Shown piece after piece: positions 1 through 9,123 of a stretch of 46,269 bases of DNA (the first letter of the stretch is position 1; every line of letters starts with the position of its first letter). Both the position numbers and the translations under genes were made by a program. The notes beneath the pieces are model-generated. The model did not search any database. It was not told where the DNA came from and worked only from the letters and a program-made list of their open reading frames with translations. The DNA is from UBA1234 sp964400015 (GTDB lineage Bacteria > Bacillota > Clostridia > TANB77 > UBA1234), in contig CAYNRR010000011.1 in the NCBI GenBank assembly GCA_964400015.1, positions 1 to 46,269 of the forward strand, given 5' to 3'.

Positions 1-56
1 TTGGTATTTCCTTTTTTTATTTTTTTACTGTGACATATCTATGTTAAACCATCACG

Positions 57-123
57 GGGACGTCCGTTAAATGTCTCTTTTTTACCTTTTACTGGAAGTT
101 TTGGAACATTTAACGGACGTCCC
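57..123. repeat. REP-like inverted repeat, full hairpin copy
   Basis: Two perfect 18-bp arms, GGGACGTCCGTTAAATGT at 57-74 and its reverse complement at 106-123, are separated by a 31-nt spacer. The same arm recurs singly at 16836-16853 and 23358-23375. The two arms differ just beyond the core: the left continues TCTC, the right (read on the minus strand) continues TCCAAA. The layout resembles REP elements mobilised by REP-associated Y1 transposases, which is inference. No transposase is in the window. Confidence 0.75.
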
Positions 124-125
124 TG

Positions 126-154
126 TTGTAACTTTAGAGGATTTTTGGTACAAT
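126..154 (+). promoter_or_regulatory. Promoter of radical SAM operon
   Basis: TTGTAA (126-131), a 17-nt spacer, and TACAAT (149-154) preceded by TGg (extended -10). The -35 box starts 2 nt after the right arm of the repeat element, so the element abuts the promoter. Predicted only. Confidence 0.6.
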
Positions 155-187
155 GTTTATCGGAAAAATACTATTTTAGAAGGTGTT

Positions 188-2038
188 ATGATGAAGTTAG
201 ATAAAATATTAAAGCAAGTGGAGAAGCCTAGTAGATATACGGGTGGTGAGCTTAATTCGTGTGTCAAAGATTTAAGAGATATTAGATGTCGTGTTGCTTT
301 TTGTTTCCCTGATGTTTATGAAATTGGTATGTCGCATTTGGGCTTAAGAATTTTATATGATTTGTACAATAGAAGAGATGATACTTATTGTGAAAGAGTT
401 TTCGCTCCTTGGGTTGATATGGAGAAGTTTATGAGAAGTGAGAACATTAAGTTATTTTCTCTTGAAACTAAAACTCCTCTTGATGAGTTTGATTTTGTTG
501 CTTTTACTTTGCAATACGAAATGAGTTATACGAATATTTTAAATATGCTTGATTTGGGTGGCGTTAAAGTAAAGTCTGCTGACAGAAAAGAGGGAGATCC
601 TTTTGTTTTTGCAGGTGGTCCTTGTGCGTATAATGCTGAACCTATTAGTGATTTCTTTGACTTCTTTATAATGGGTGAAGGTGAAGAAGTTAATTTAGAA
701 GTAGTAGATTGCTTTTTAAAGTGGAGAAAAGATGGAAAATCTCGTGATGAATTTTTGGAAATGATCGCTGAAATTGAGGGCGTATATGTACCAAAGTTTT
801 ACACACCTGTTTACAATGATGATGGAACTGTAAAAGAATATGAGAGAAATAATGGTCATGCCAAGAATAGGATAACAAAAAGAGTTATCAAAGATATGGA
901 TTCTTTAACTTATCCAGAAAAGTGGATTGTACCTTATTTAAATGTTGTACATGATAGAGTAATGCTTGAAATGTTTAGAGGCTGTATTCGTGGCTGTAGA
1001 TTTTGTCAGGCTGGATATATTTATAGACCTGTTAGAGAAAAGAGCAAGGAAAGATTGGAAAAACTTGCTGAAAGTTTAATTAAGAATACTGGTTATGAAG
1101 AAATTTCTTTGACATCATTAAGTACAAGTGATTATAGAGCTTTTCATCCTTTAGCGAATTCTTTGATAGAAAAATTCAAACCTCAAAATGTTAATTTGTC
1201 GCTTCCATCACTTAGACTTGATTCGGTTTCTTTAAAATTATTAGACGAAATAAATCAAGTTAGAAAAAGTGGTTTGACTTTTGCACCTGAGGCTGGCACT
1301 CAAAGATTACGTGATGTTATAAATAAAGGATTGACAGAAGACGATATTATGAATGCATGTAATCTTGCTTTTAGAAATGGATGGAATAATATTAAACTTT
1401 ATTTTATGATAGGTCTTCCAACGGAAACATATGAAGATTTAGACGGAATTGTGGACATTGCTAATAAAGTTGTTGATTTATATTATAGTATTCCTAAAGA
1501 AGAAAGAACAAAAGGCTTGACTGTAACGGTTAGTGCTTCTACTTTTGTGCCAAAGCCTTTCACAGCTTTTCAATGGTGTGGTCAAAATAGTATCGAAGAG
1601 ATAAAGATAAAGCAAGATTATTTAAAGAAGAACTTAACTAATCGAGCTATTAAATTTAATTGGCACGAACCAGAAATAAGTGTAATAGAAGCAATTTTAG
1701 CTAAAGGTGACAGAAGACTAAATAAAGCAATATATAACGCATGGAAAGATGGTGCTAAGTTTGATAGCTGGGGCGAATTCTTTAATTATGAAAGATGGAT
1801 AAAAGCTTTTGAAACGGCAGGTATAGATTATAAATATTATTCTGAAAGACAAATATCTCTTGATGAAAAATTAGCTTGGGATCACATAAATATACTAGTT
1901 TCAAAAGAATTCTTAAAATCAGAGTATAATAATGCGATGAATGAAAAAGTTACTCAAAATTGTAGACAAAAATGTGCAGGCTGTGGTGCTTCTTGTTTGG
2001 GTACTGGAGTATGTTTTGAAAGGAGCGAAAACAAATGA
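188..2038 (+). CDS. Radical SAM protein, TIGR03960 family
   Basis: A 616-residue radical SAM enzyme of the family that always travels with a DUF2344 protein. The [4Fe-4S] cluster motif CxxxCxxC lies at about C266, C270 and C273 (GCIRGCRFCQAGY). The N-terminal 200 residues look like the B12-binding-type domain common in this family. The C-terminus is cysteine-rich (CRQKCAGCGASC), another family trait. The frame stays open upstream to 71, but that extension lies in the repeat. AGAAGG at 178-183 supports ATG 188 or 191, and the protein then begins in the usual family way (MKLDKILKQVEKP). It overlaps the next gene by 4 nt, so the two are co-translated. The substrate is not known. Confidence 0.9.
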   Translation: MMKLDKILKQVEKPSRYTGGELNSCVKDLRDIRCRVAFCFPDVYEIGMSHLGLRILYDLYNRRDDTYCERVFAPWVDMEKFMRSENIKLFSLETKTPLDEFDFVAFTLQYEMSYTNILNMLDLGGVKVKSADRKEGDPFVFAGGPCAYNAEPISDFFDFFIMGEGEEVNLEVVDCFLKWRKDGKSRDEFLEMIAEIEGVYVPKFYTPVYNDDGTVKEYERNNGHAKNRITKRVIKDMDSLTYPEKWIVPYLNVVHDRVMLEMFRGCIRGCRFCQAGYIYRPVREKSKERLEKLAESLIKNTGYEEISLTSLSTSDYRAFHPLANSLIEKFKPQNVNLSLPSLRLDSVSLKLLDEINQVRKSGLTFAPEAGTQRLRDVINKGLTEDDIMNACNLAFRNGWNNIKLYFMIGLPTETYEDLDGIVDIANKVVDLYYSIPKEERTKGLTVTVSASTFVPKPFTAFQWCGQNSIEEIKIKQDYLKKNLTNRAIKFNWHEPEISVIEAILAKGDRRLNKAIYNAWKDGAKFDSWGEFFNYERWIKAFETAGIDYKYYSERQISLDEKLAWDHINILVSKEFLKSEYNNAMNEKVTQNCRQKCAGCGASCLGTGVCFERSENK

Positions 2039-2670
2039 TTCTTAGAGCAAAATATAAAAAAGGCGAAGAGGTTAAATATGTAGGACATCTAGATACGATG
2101 AGAACTTTTATAAGATGTATAAAACGTACATGTCTTCCTTTAAAATATTCGGCTGGTTTTAATCCAAGAGTTCAAATATCATTTGCATTGCCTTTAGGAG
2201 TTGGAGTAACTAGTGAATCAGAGTATTTTGATTTGGAACTTGAAAAGAAAATGAATGAAACTTTACTTATGGGAGAATTAAATTCAGTATTGCCGTTGGG
2301 CTTTAAAATACAAGAAGTAAAATTTGTTGAGGACAAAAAAAGCTTGATGTCATTGGTTAAAGAAGCTGTATATGAAATAACTTTAGAAACAAAACTTGAT
2401 TTTTCAAAGATAATTGAATTATTTTCTCAAAACGAAATAATACTAGAGAGAGAATCAAAAAATAAAAAGGAAATAAAAGATTTTAATTTGAAGGACTATA
2501 TTATTGATATAGATTTTGATAAAGAAAATTCAAAAATAATAGTTCATTCAACTGCTGGAAGCGTAAATAATATGAATCCACAATTTATAATAAGAGCAAT
2601 AGAAAAGTATTTGGGTGAAGTAGAAGATTACGAAATACACAGAAAAGAATTGATACTAGAAAATAAATAA
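2035..2670 (+). CDS. DUF2344 protein, radical SAM-linked (TIGR03936)
   Basis: A 211-residue protein starting with the typical LRAKYKKGEEVKYVGHLDTM segment, with SAGFNPRVQISFALPLGVGV around residues 40-60. It matches the DUF2344 family, which in many Bacillota is adjacent or fused to the radical SAM protein upstream. The ATGA overlap with that gene (2035-2038) implies coupled translation and a shared task, possibly RNA or protein modification. That role is inference. A strong terminator follows 6 nt after the stop. Confidence 0.88.
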   Translation: MILRAKYKKGEEVKYVGHLDTMRTFIRCIKRTCLPLKYSAGFNPRVQISFALPLGVGVTSESEYFDLELEKKMNETLLMGELNSVLPLGFKIQEVKFVEDKKSLMSLVKEAVYEITLETKLDFSKIIELFSQNEIILERESKNKKEIKDFNLKDYIIDIDFDKENSKIIVHSTAGSVNNMNPQFIIRAIEKYLGEVEDYEIHRKELILENK

Positions 2671-2676
2671 AAAAAG

Positions 2677-2698
2677 AAGGGCTTTCAAGCCCTTTTTT
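2677..2698. terminator. Bidirectional intrinsic terminator
   Basis: Stem AAGGGCTT (2677-2684) with AAGCCCTT (2687-2694), flanked by A and T runs on both sides. It ends the DUF2344 transcript on the plus strand and the convergent minus-strand gene, whose stop codon (2698-2700) touches it. Confidence 0.85.
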
Positions 2699-3024
2699 TA
2701 AACTTTTTTTCTAAACATAAGTCCTAAAATTTCACCGACTAATGTTACGATTAAATAAACACCTGCTGTAAAAGCTATGCGTAATACTGAATAGCTTAAA
2801 AATAAACCTGAAAGCGAAGAAATTATTATAGCAATTAGAGGTAAAAGTATAGAAAATCCTTTTTTCTTCCCAAAAAATAAAGCAAAAATGATAAGTAAAA
2901 ATACATTTATAACAACAGATAATAAACTAGATAAATTAGAAATTAGTGGTGTTTTTGATAGCATAATTGGTAGTCCTAAAAATAATATAATGCATTCAAT
3001 TATAAATACTATAAATTTTTTCAT
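2698..3024 (-). CDS. Small integral membrane protein, unknown function
   Basis: A 108-residue, very hydrophobic protein with about four predicted membrane segments (near residues 3-21, 32-50, 57-76, 80-103) and short basic loops (FGKKKG, FRKKV). A strong AGGAGGG ribosome binding site lies upstream on the minus strand, giving the ATG at 3024. I recognise no family. It is a single-gene unit with its own promoter, converging on the DUF2344 gene. Confidence 0.75.
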   Translation of the reverse strand: MKKFIVFIIECIILFLGLPIMLSKTPLISNLSSLLSVVINVFLLIIFALFFGKKKGFSILLPLIAIIISSLSGLFLSYSVLRIAFTAGVYLIVTLVGEILGLMFRKKV

Positions 3025-3053
3025 AACAAACCCTCCTACGAATTTATATTAGT

Positions 3054-3082
3054 ATTATATAGCAATAAAAAATAATGAACAA
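3054..3082 (-). promoter_or_regulatory. Promoter of the minus-strand membrane protein
   Basis: On the minus strand: TTGTTC (3077-3082), a 17-nt spacer, and TATAAT (3054-3059), about 30 nt before the ATG. Confidence 0.6.
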
Positions 3083-3123
3083 GCTAAAAGTTAAAATCAT
3101 ATATTTATAAAAAACAAAAAAGT

Positions 3124-3152
3124 TTGCCTAAAATTCTAATGTGGGTTAGAAT
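3124..3152 (+). promoter_or_regulatory. Promoter of the LRR surface protein
   Basis: TTGCCT (3124-3129), a 17-nt spacer, and TAGAAT (3147-3152), followed by an AAGGAG ribosome binding site near 3172 and the ATG at 3188. Confidence 0.5.
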
Positions 3153-3187
3153 AAATATGATATTGATAATGAAGGAGAAAAGAAGAG

Positions 3188-5536
3188 ATGAAAAAACAAA
3201 AAGGAATATCAATAATAGCATTAGTTATTACAATAATAGTATTACTAATATTAACAGCTATAGTATTTATTGCTTCTTTAAAGACGATTGATAAAGCAGA
3301 TTATTCTGAATATGTAACAAATGTAAGTGACGTTAGTGTTGCGTTTCATGAAAAGTCAACTACTGTAAATGGTGAAAAAGTGGCAGAAAGTAATCCTAAA
3401 AACGAAAAACAAGTTTATAATTATGTCGCAAAAGCTGGAAATGAAGAAAAAGACTTTTTAGTTTCAAACCAAGTTCCTGTTTATACAATTATAAAGGATG
3501 AAAATCAACTAGGAATAAAGTTACCAAAAATGATAGTTGAATCAGGAACAGGTAAGAGAGTTGTTACTAAATATGCCACAACAAAAGGTGGAATAATATT
3601 TACATGGCCGCCGTATAATTATGGTGATGAATTATATATAACAGATAAAGATACTGTTAAAGATAAAATGCAAACTGTTATCACTGTTGGAAATGAAACT
3701 TTTGAAATAGAAATAGATGAATCAGATGGCACTTTATTAGATGCTACCGTGCAACCATCTGTTGATGTGCCTGAAACTCCTAAGGAAGATCCTCAAACAC
3801 ATGAACATAATTTTTCTTCACAAACAGCAACAGAAGAATATTTGTGCACTAATGCAACATGTACATCGCCAGCAATGTATTATTATAAATGTATAAAATG
3901 TAATGAAAAGGGAGAAAATACCTACACGTATGGAGTAGCATTGGGACACGAATATACGAGTAAAACAGTAAATGATGAGTATTTAAAGAGCAAAGCGACA
4001 TGTACATCACTAGCAGAATATTATTATAAATGTATACGATGTATTCAAAAAGGAGAATCAACATATACATATGGAAGTAAAGAAGCGCATTCGTTTGGTG
4101 AATATATTATTGTGACGGAAGCGAATTGCATTCAAACAGGTTCTAAAAATAGAGTTTGTACCAAATGTAATGCAACAGAAAATATAATAATCCCTAAAGA
4201 TACCTCTAAACATCTAAATGTTGTTGAAACAGAAGTGACTAAAGCTGATTGTACAACTCCAGGGTTAAAAAGATATTTTTGTAATTCATGTAATATGATT
4301 ATAAGAGAAGAAGTAATACCTTCAAAGGGACATAATTATACTGGTGCTACTTGTACTGAAGGTGGAAATTGTATCAATTGTGGTGCAGTAACATCACCAT
4401 TGGGGCATGAATGGAATAATGAAAACCCAAGAACTTGTAATAGATGTGGAAGTGTAGAAAATGCAATTGAGTATGAAAAAATACCTGAAGGTGGCACTTA
4501 TACACGAAGTGACGGGACGGTATTACCGAATGGAGATAATTTCCCTACGACAGTTACAGATTTAGATATATATGAATATGGAGATTATATTTATAAGTAT
4601 CGTTCATCATATAATGGGTGGACTGTTGATGTTAATGAAAAAGTTGTTACGGATATATCTACAAGGACTTATTTTGGTGAAATACTAGAAACAATCAATG
4701 GTGAAAACATTACTACACTTAACTCAACTTTTTTTGGTTGTAGCAACCTGTTAAGTGCACCTGAAATTCCACAAACAGTTAATAATATGGATAGGGCGTT
4801 TTGGGGATGCAAAAAACTTGCAGAAGCTCCTAAGATTCCAAGTAATGTAACTAACTTGAATATGACATTTAGAGGTTGTAATTCGTTGAAAATTGCACCA
4901 ATATTACCTGATAATTTGACTGATGCTGGCCATATTTTTGAAGAATGTCATTCAATGATAGCTTATGAGGGAAATTTAAATGCAAACGGTGATTTCTCAG
5001 AATATATAATTCCTAGTAGTGTAACAAATTTAGAATGGGCGTTTATGAATTGCCAAAAAATCACGCTATCTCCACATTTACCAAGTGGTATAACAAGTCT
5101 TGATGGAACGTATTGGGGATGTTCGAATTTATTAAAAGCACCTCAAATACCGGATTCAGTTACAAAAATGAGTGGGACATTTCGCAACTGTTATGCAATG
5201 ACAATAGCTAGTGAACTACCGAACAATGTTACTATTTTGGATGGTACGTTTTATGGTTGTAGTTCATTGATAAGTGCACCCGTCATACCTAAAAATGTTA
5301 TCAACATGTCGCAAACTTTTTATAATTGTAAGTCATTAACTGGAAATGTGGAGGTAAATACGAACTTAATAGAAAAAGCTACATTGGATAGTACTTGGAA
5401 TGCACCAACGTGTTATGAATGTTTTCAACTAGGTTCATATACTTCAGGTAACGAAATAAAAATTACAGGACTGGCTAGCAATGCGATAAAAGAAATGCTA
5501 GTTAGTACTGCTAATAGAGGTAATGTAACATATTAG
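3188..5536 (+). CDS. Surface protein: pilin-like N-terminus, Cys modules, BspA-type LRRs
   Basis: 782 residues in three parts. Residues 1-30 (MKKQKGISIIALVITIIV) resemble a class III/type IV prepilin leader and membrane helix: K-G, then a hydrophobic helix, but without the usual Glu at +5. Residues about 200-430 hold repeated cysteine modules of the form ATCT-YYYKCIKC-KGE-TYTYG-GH, and later TC-C-C pairs ending near TCNRCG, typical of gut Bacillota surface proteins and perhaps metal-binding. Residues about 505-740 hold nine leucine-rich units, mostly 23 residues, of the pattern TF-GCSSL-APxIPxxVTxM (LRR_5/BspA type). The unit starting HIFEEC is 12 residues longer. Likely exposed on the cell surface for adhesion or matrix binding; the ligand is unknown. 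AAGGAG before ATG fixes the start. No sortase motif was seen at the C-terminus. Confidence 0.85.
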   Translation: MKKQKGISIIALVITIIVLLILTAIVFIASLKTIDKADYSEYVTNVSDVSVAFHEKSTTVNGEKVAESNPKNEKQVYNYVAKAGNEEKDFLVSNQVPVYTIIKDENQLGIKLPKMIVESGTGKRVVTKYATTKGGIIFTWPPYNYGDELYITDKDTVKDKMQTVITVGNETFEIEIDESDGTLLDATVQPSVDVPETPKEDPQTHEHNFSSQTATEEYLCTNATCTSPAMYYYKCIKCNEKGENTYTYGVALGHEYTSKTVNDEYLKSKATCTSLAEYYYKCIRCIQKGESTYTYGSKEAHSFGEYIIVTEANCIQTGSKNRVCTKCNATENIIIPKDTSKHLNVVETEVTKADCTTPGLKRYFCNSCNMIIREEVIPSKGHNYTGATCTEGGNCINCGAVTSPLGHEWNNENPRTCNRCGSVENAIEYEKIPEGGTYTRSDGTVLPNGDNFPTTVTDLDIYEYGDYIYKYRSSYNGWTVDVNEKVVTDISTRTYFGEILETINGENITTLNSTFFGCSNLLSAPEIPQTVNNMDRAFWGCKKLAEAPKIPSNVTNLNMTFRGCNSLKIAPILPDNLTDAGHIFEECHSMIAYEGNLNANGDFSEYIIPSSVTNLEWAFMNCQKITLSPHLPSGITSLDGTYWGCSNLLKAPQIPDSVTKMSGTFRNCYAMTIASELPNNVTILDGTFYGCSSLISAPVIPKNVINMSQTFYNCKSLTGNVEVNTNLIEKATLDSTWNAPTCYECFQLGSYTSGNEIKITGLASNAIKEMLVSTANRGNVTY

Positions 5537-5546
5537 TATAAAAACA

Positions 5547-5583
5547 AAGAATCTCCAATATGCATATTATATTGGAGATTCTT
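5547..5583 (+). terminator. Stem-loop after the LRR gene, no U-tract
   Basis: A perfect 15-bp stem (5547-5561 with 5569-5583) and 7-nt loop just after the LRR stop codon. No T-run follows, so it may be a 3' end stabiliser or a Rho-assisted stop rather than a classical intrinsic terminator. Confidence 0.6.
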
Positions 5584-5597
5584 GCTATATAAGGAAA

Positions 5598-5626
5598 TTG
5601 CATTTTAGCTATTTTCGTGATAAAAT
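5598..5626 (+). promoter_or_regulatory. Promoter of mfd
   Basis: TTGCAT (5598-5603), a 17-nt spacer, and TAAAAT (5621-5626) preceded by TGa (extended -10). Confidence 0.7.
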
Positions 5627-5673
5627 TACTACCGTATGCTTAAACGAAATTAAAGGAGTTGAATGCGTTTTAT

Positions 5674-8600
5674 ATGGATATATTGGCAAAGGTTTTACCT
5701 AAGATGAAAAAGTTTAATGATTATATCAATGATGTTAATAAACAAAATTTCCCAATTAGTCTTGATGGGCTTTCTGACAGTCAAAAATCACATTTTATAT
5801 ATGCAACTAGATTTTATTCAGAAAAGCCGGTTTTGGTTGTTACATATAATGAACTTGAACTTAAAAAGTTTAAAGAAGACATGAACTTTTTTATGGATGA
5901 AAAAGTTTATACATATCCAAGAAGAGAACCAATTTATTATGATATCGATACAACTAATAAAGATATAACTATGGATAGACTTAGTATATATACGAAACTT
6001 TATGGTGGTGAGTCTTGCGTTATCTTAACATCAATTGAAGCACTACTTCAAAAAACAATTAGCAAAAACAAACTTTTTTCAAAAGTACTTCAACTTGAAG
6101 TTGGGACATCAGTTTTGCTTGAAAATTTAGTCGCAAATTTATCAGGCTTGGGATATGAAAGAACGGATATGGTAGAAGGAAGAGGACAATTTTGTGTAAG
6201 GGGAGGAATTATAGACGTATTTCCTCTTACAACTGAAAATCCTGTACGTATAGAGTTTTGGGGAGATGAAATAGATTCAATAAGAGTATTTGACGTTGAG
6301 TCACAAAGAACAATTGAACCTATCAAAGAAATGAACATTTTCCCTGCAGAAGAATTTTTGATAGATAAAGAAGAATTAGAAATTATAGGAAACAAAATTT
6401 TAGAAAAATATCCAAAAGCAATTCAAGATGTTGAAACTATAAAGAACGGAAAATACTTAACAAAAATAGATAAATATTTTGAGTTTTTTTATAAAGAAAC
6501 ATCTACATTATTGAATTACCTTCCAAAAGACACAATTATATTCATAGATGAACCTGCTAGAATAGACTCGAAAGCAAGAGCGATCGAAAATGACAATAAA
6601 GAATTTATAGAAGCATTTCTCGAAAAAAATGGTATTATGCCAAGCTATACAAAAGCAATGTATTCTATGATGGATATGAGTATCCTTTTAGAAAACAAAA
6701 ATATAATTAACATGGAAAGAATCCATATAAGTACGCATGCAAAAAGAAACGGATACAGTTTTAACTGTAGGGAGGTAAACTTTTTTCGTGGTTCAATGGA
6801 TATATTTGTACAGGAAGTACAAACAGCACATGAATCAGGAAAAATAGTTGTTGTATTGGGAGGAACAATATCCAAAGCTAGAGGAATTGCTAAAATGTTA
6901 TTAGAACATAATGTTTCAGCAATATATTTAGAAAAGCTAGATGATGCATTTTTTAATGAAAAACAAGTAATAGTAATACCGGGAAATATTACAGAAGGCT
7001 TTGAATATGTTGATTTGAATTTAATAATAGCATCTGGTGAATTAGGAAACATAAAAGAAAAAACGAAACGTACATATAAGCCACAAGTTTTTAAAGAGGG
7101 AAAGAAAGTAGTTTTTGCGGATTTAAACGTGGGTGATTATATAGTTCACTCAACTCATGGAATTGGCCAATATGTAGGCATTCATACACTCATGGTAGAT
7201 GGAGTAAAAAGAGATTATATAAAATTAAAATATCGTGACGATGACACAATGTATATTCCAACAACTCAGCTTGATAATATCAGAAAATATATGGGAGCAG
7301 GCGATAATCCTCCAAAATTAAATCGAATGGGTAGTAAAGAATTTGCTAATACTAAAGCTAGAGTAAAAGCACAACTTAAAGATATAGCAAAAGGATTGAT
7401 AGATTTATACGCAAAAAGAAGACAACTTAAAGGATACAAATTCAGTAAAGATACTGTATGGCAGAAAGAATTTGAAGATGCGTTTCCATTCCAAGAAACA
7501 GATGATCAACTAAGATGTATTGAAAAAATAAAAGCAGACATGGAAAGCGAAAGACCAATGGATCGTTTGCTATGTGGAGATGTTGGTTATGGAAAAACAG
7601 AAGTAGCAATAAGAGCGGCTTTTAAAGCGGTAATGGATGGCAAACAAGTTGCATATTTGGTGCCAACAACGGTACTTGCACAACAGCAATATGAATCCTT
7701 TCGTGAAAGATTAAAAGATTATCCAGTAAAAGTTAATGTATTAAATAGATTTAGAACTACTAAAGAAAAAAATCTTATTTTAAAAGGCTTAAAAAGTGGA
7801 GAAATAGATATCTTAATAGGAACACATAGAATAATTCAAAAAGATGTAGAATTCAAAAATTTAGGTCTTTTAATTATTGATGAAGAACATAGATTTGGAG
7901 TTAGTGACAAAGAAAAAATAAAAAATTTGAAAACTAATGTAGATGTTCTGACAATGACAGCAACACCAATTCCTAGAACGATGCATATGTCTATAGTTGG
8001 AATAAGGGATATGAGTGTAATCTACGAGCCACCACATAACAGACGTCCAATTCAAACGTATGTTTTGGAGTATGATGAAGAAGTTATAAAAGAAGCAATA
8101 ATTAAAGAATTAGAAAGAGAAGGCCAAGTATTTTACTTATTTAACCGAGTAGAAAATATAGAAAGAAAAGCAAGTGAAATTTCTAAACTAGTTCCAGAAG
8201 CTAGAGTTGCATATGCTCACGGAAAAATGAGTGGTACAGAACTTGAAAATATTATGAAAGATTTTATGGAACATAATATAGATGTTTTAATTTGCACAAC
8301 TATACTAGAAACAGGAATAGATATACCAAATGCTAACACTATAATAATAGAAGATGCAGATAGACTTGGACTTGCACAACTTTATCAAGTGAGAGGACGT
8401 GTAGGAAGAAGTGATAAAGCTGCATATGCATATATAACATATAGAAAAAATAAAGTACTAGCAGAAGCATCTGAAAAAAGGTTAAAAGCAATAAAAGAAT
8501 TTACAGAATTCGGATCTGGCTTTAAAATTGCACTACGTGATTTAGAGATAAGAGGAGCTGGTAATATATTAGGTCCAGAACAGCATGGACATATGGAAGC

Positions 8601-9120
8601 AGTCGGTTATGAAATGTATTGCAAATTGTTAGATGAAGCAGTTCGAGAAATGCAAGGAGAAACTATTGCAGATGAAATTGATACACAGATTGATTTGAAA
8701 GTAACTGCATTTATACCAACTTCGTATATAGAAAATGTAAATCAAAAAATAGAAGTATATCAAGATATTGCAAATATCGATAAAGAAGAACAGATTTCTG
8801 AAATAATTGATGAATTGATAGATAGATATGGAGATGTACCAAAAGAAGTATATAATTTATTAGAAGTTGCAAAAATAAAAATGTTGGCACGAGAACTACA
8901 AGTCATAAAAATTTCACAAAAAGATGACAATTTAATGATACAATTTAATAGTCCAGAAAAAATTTCAAATGCTTGTGTACAAATGCTTATAGACATTTAT
9001 AAGAGTAAAGTATTCTTTTCTTCTGGTGCCGTACCATATATTACAATAAAGTTGCAATCTAAAAGAGATAGTGATATATTAAGTGAAGTTAATAAAATTC
9101 TAAAGATAGTGAAAGGATGA
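5674..9120 (+). CDS. mfd: Transcription-repair coupling factor Mfd
   Basis: About 1148 residues, the usual Mfd length. It is a DNA translocase that removes stalled RNA polymerase and recruits UvrA. Order of domains: UvrB-like region (1-340), CarD-like polymerase-binding domain from about residue 485 (NVGDYIVHSTHGIGQYVG), helicase core with Walker A GDVGYGKTE (about 635) and DEEH (about 736), the motif ATPIPRTMHMS, then the C-terminal TRCF domain. The start is uncertain. The AAAGGAG at 5652-5658 is 15 nt from ATG 5674, touches the in-frame TTG at 5659, and is ideally placed only for ATG 5663, which is out of frame. It is followed 3 nt later by the foldase gene, a common Clostridia pairing. Confidence 0.95.
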   Translation: MDILAKVLPKMKKFNDYINDVNKQNFPISLDGLSDSQKSHFIYATRFYSEKPVLVVTYNELELKKFKEDMNFFMDEKVYTYPRREPIYYDIDTTNKDITMDRLSIYTKLYGGESCVILTSIEALLQKTISKNKLFSKVLQLEVGTSVLLENLVANLSGLGYERTDMVEGRGQFCVRGGIIDVFPLTTENPVRIEFWGDEIDSIRVFDVESQRTIEPIKEMNIFPAEEFLIDKEELEIIGNKILEKYPKAIQDVETIKNGKYLTKIDKYFEFFYKETSTLLNYLPKDTIIFIDEPARIDSKARAIENDNKEFIEAFLEKNGIMPSYTKAMYSMMDMSILLENKNIINMERIHISTHAKRNGYSFNCREVNFFRGSMDIFVQEVQTAHESGKIVVVLGGTISKARGIAKMLLEHNVSAIYLEKLDDAFFNEKQVIVIPGNITEGFEYVDLNLIIASGELGNIKEKTKRTYKPQVFKEGKKVVFADLNVGDYIVHSTHGIGQYVGIHTLMVDGVKRDYIKLKYRDDDTMYIPTTQLDNIRKYMGAGDNPPKLNRMGSKEFANTKARVKAQLKDIAKGLIDLYAKRRQLKGYKFSKDTVWQKEFEDAFPFQETDDQLRCIEKIKADMESERPMDRLLCGDVGYGKTEVAIRAAFKAVMDGKQVAYLVPTTVLAQQQYESFRERLKDYPVKVNVLNRFRTTKEKNLILKGLKSGEIDILIGTHRIIQKDVEFKNLGLLIIDEEHRFGVSDKEKIKNLKTNVDVLTMTATPIPRTMHMSIVGIRDMSVIYEPPHNRRPIQTYVLEYDEEVIKEAIIKELEREGQVFYLFNRVENIERKASEISKLVPEARVAYAHGKMSGTELENIMKDFMEHNIDVLICTTILETGIDIPNANTIIIEDADRLGLAQLYQVRGRVGRSDKAAYAYITYRKNKVLAEASEKRLKAIKEFTEFGSGFKIALRDLEIRGAGNILGPEQHGHMEAVGYEMYCKLLDEAVREMQGETIADEIDTQIDLKVTAFIPTSYIENVNQKIEVYQDIANIDKEEQISEIIDELIDRYGDVPKEVYNLLEVAKIKMLARELQVIKISQKDDNLMIQFNSPEKISNACVQMLIDIYKSKVFFSSGAVPYITIKLQSKRDSDILSEVNKILKIVKG

Positions 9121-9123
9121 TTT

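Noticed and set aside
71..187. N-terminal extension of the radical SAM protein from ATG 71.
   Set aside because: It lies in the repeat and promoter, and the family start fits 188/191 with a ribosome binding site.
6645..7052. Long minus-strand frame inside mfd.
   Set aside because: It overlaps a well-defined Mfd domain; no ribosome binding site.
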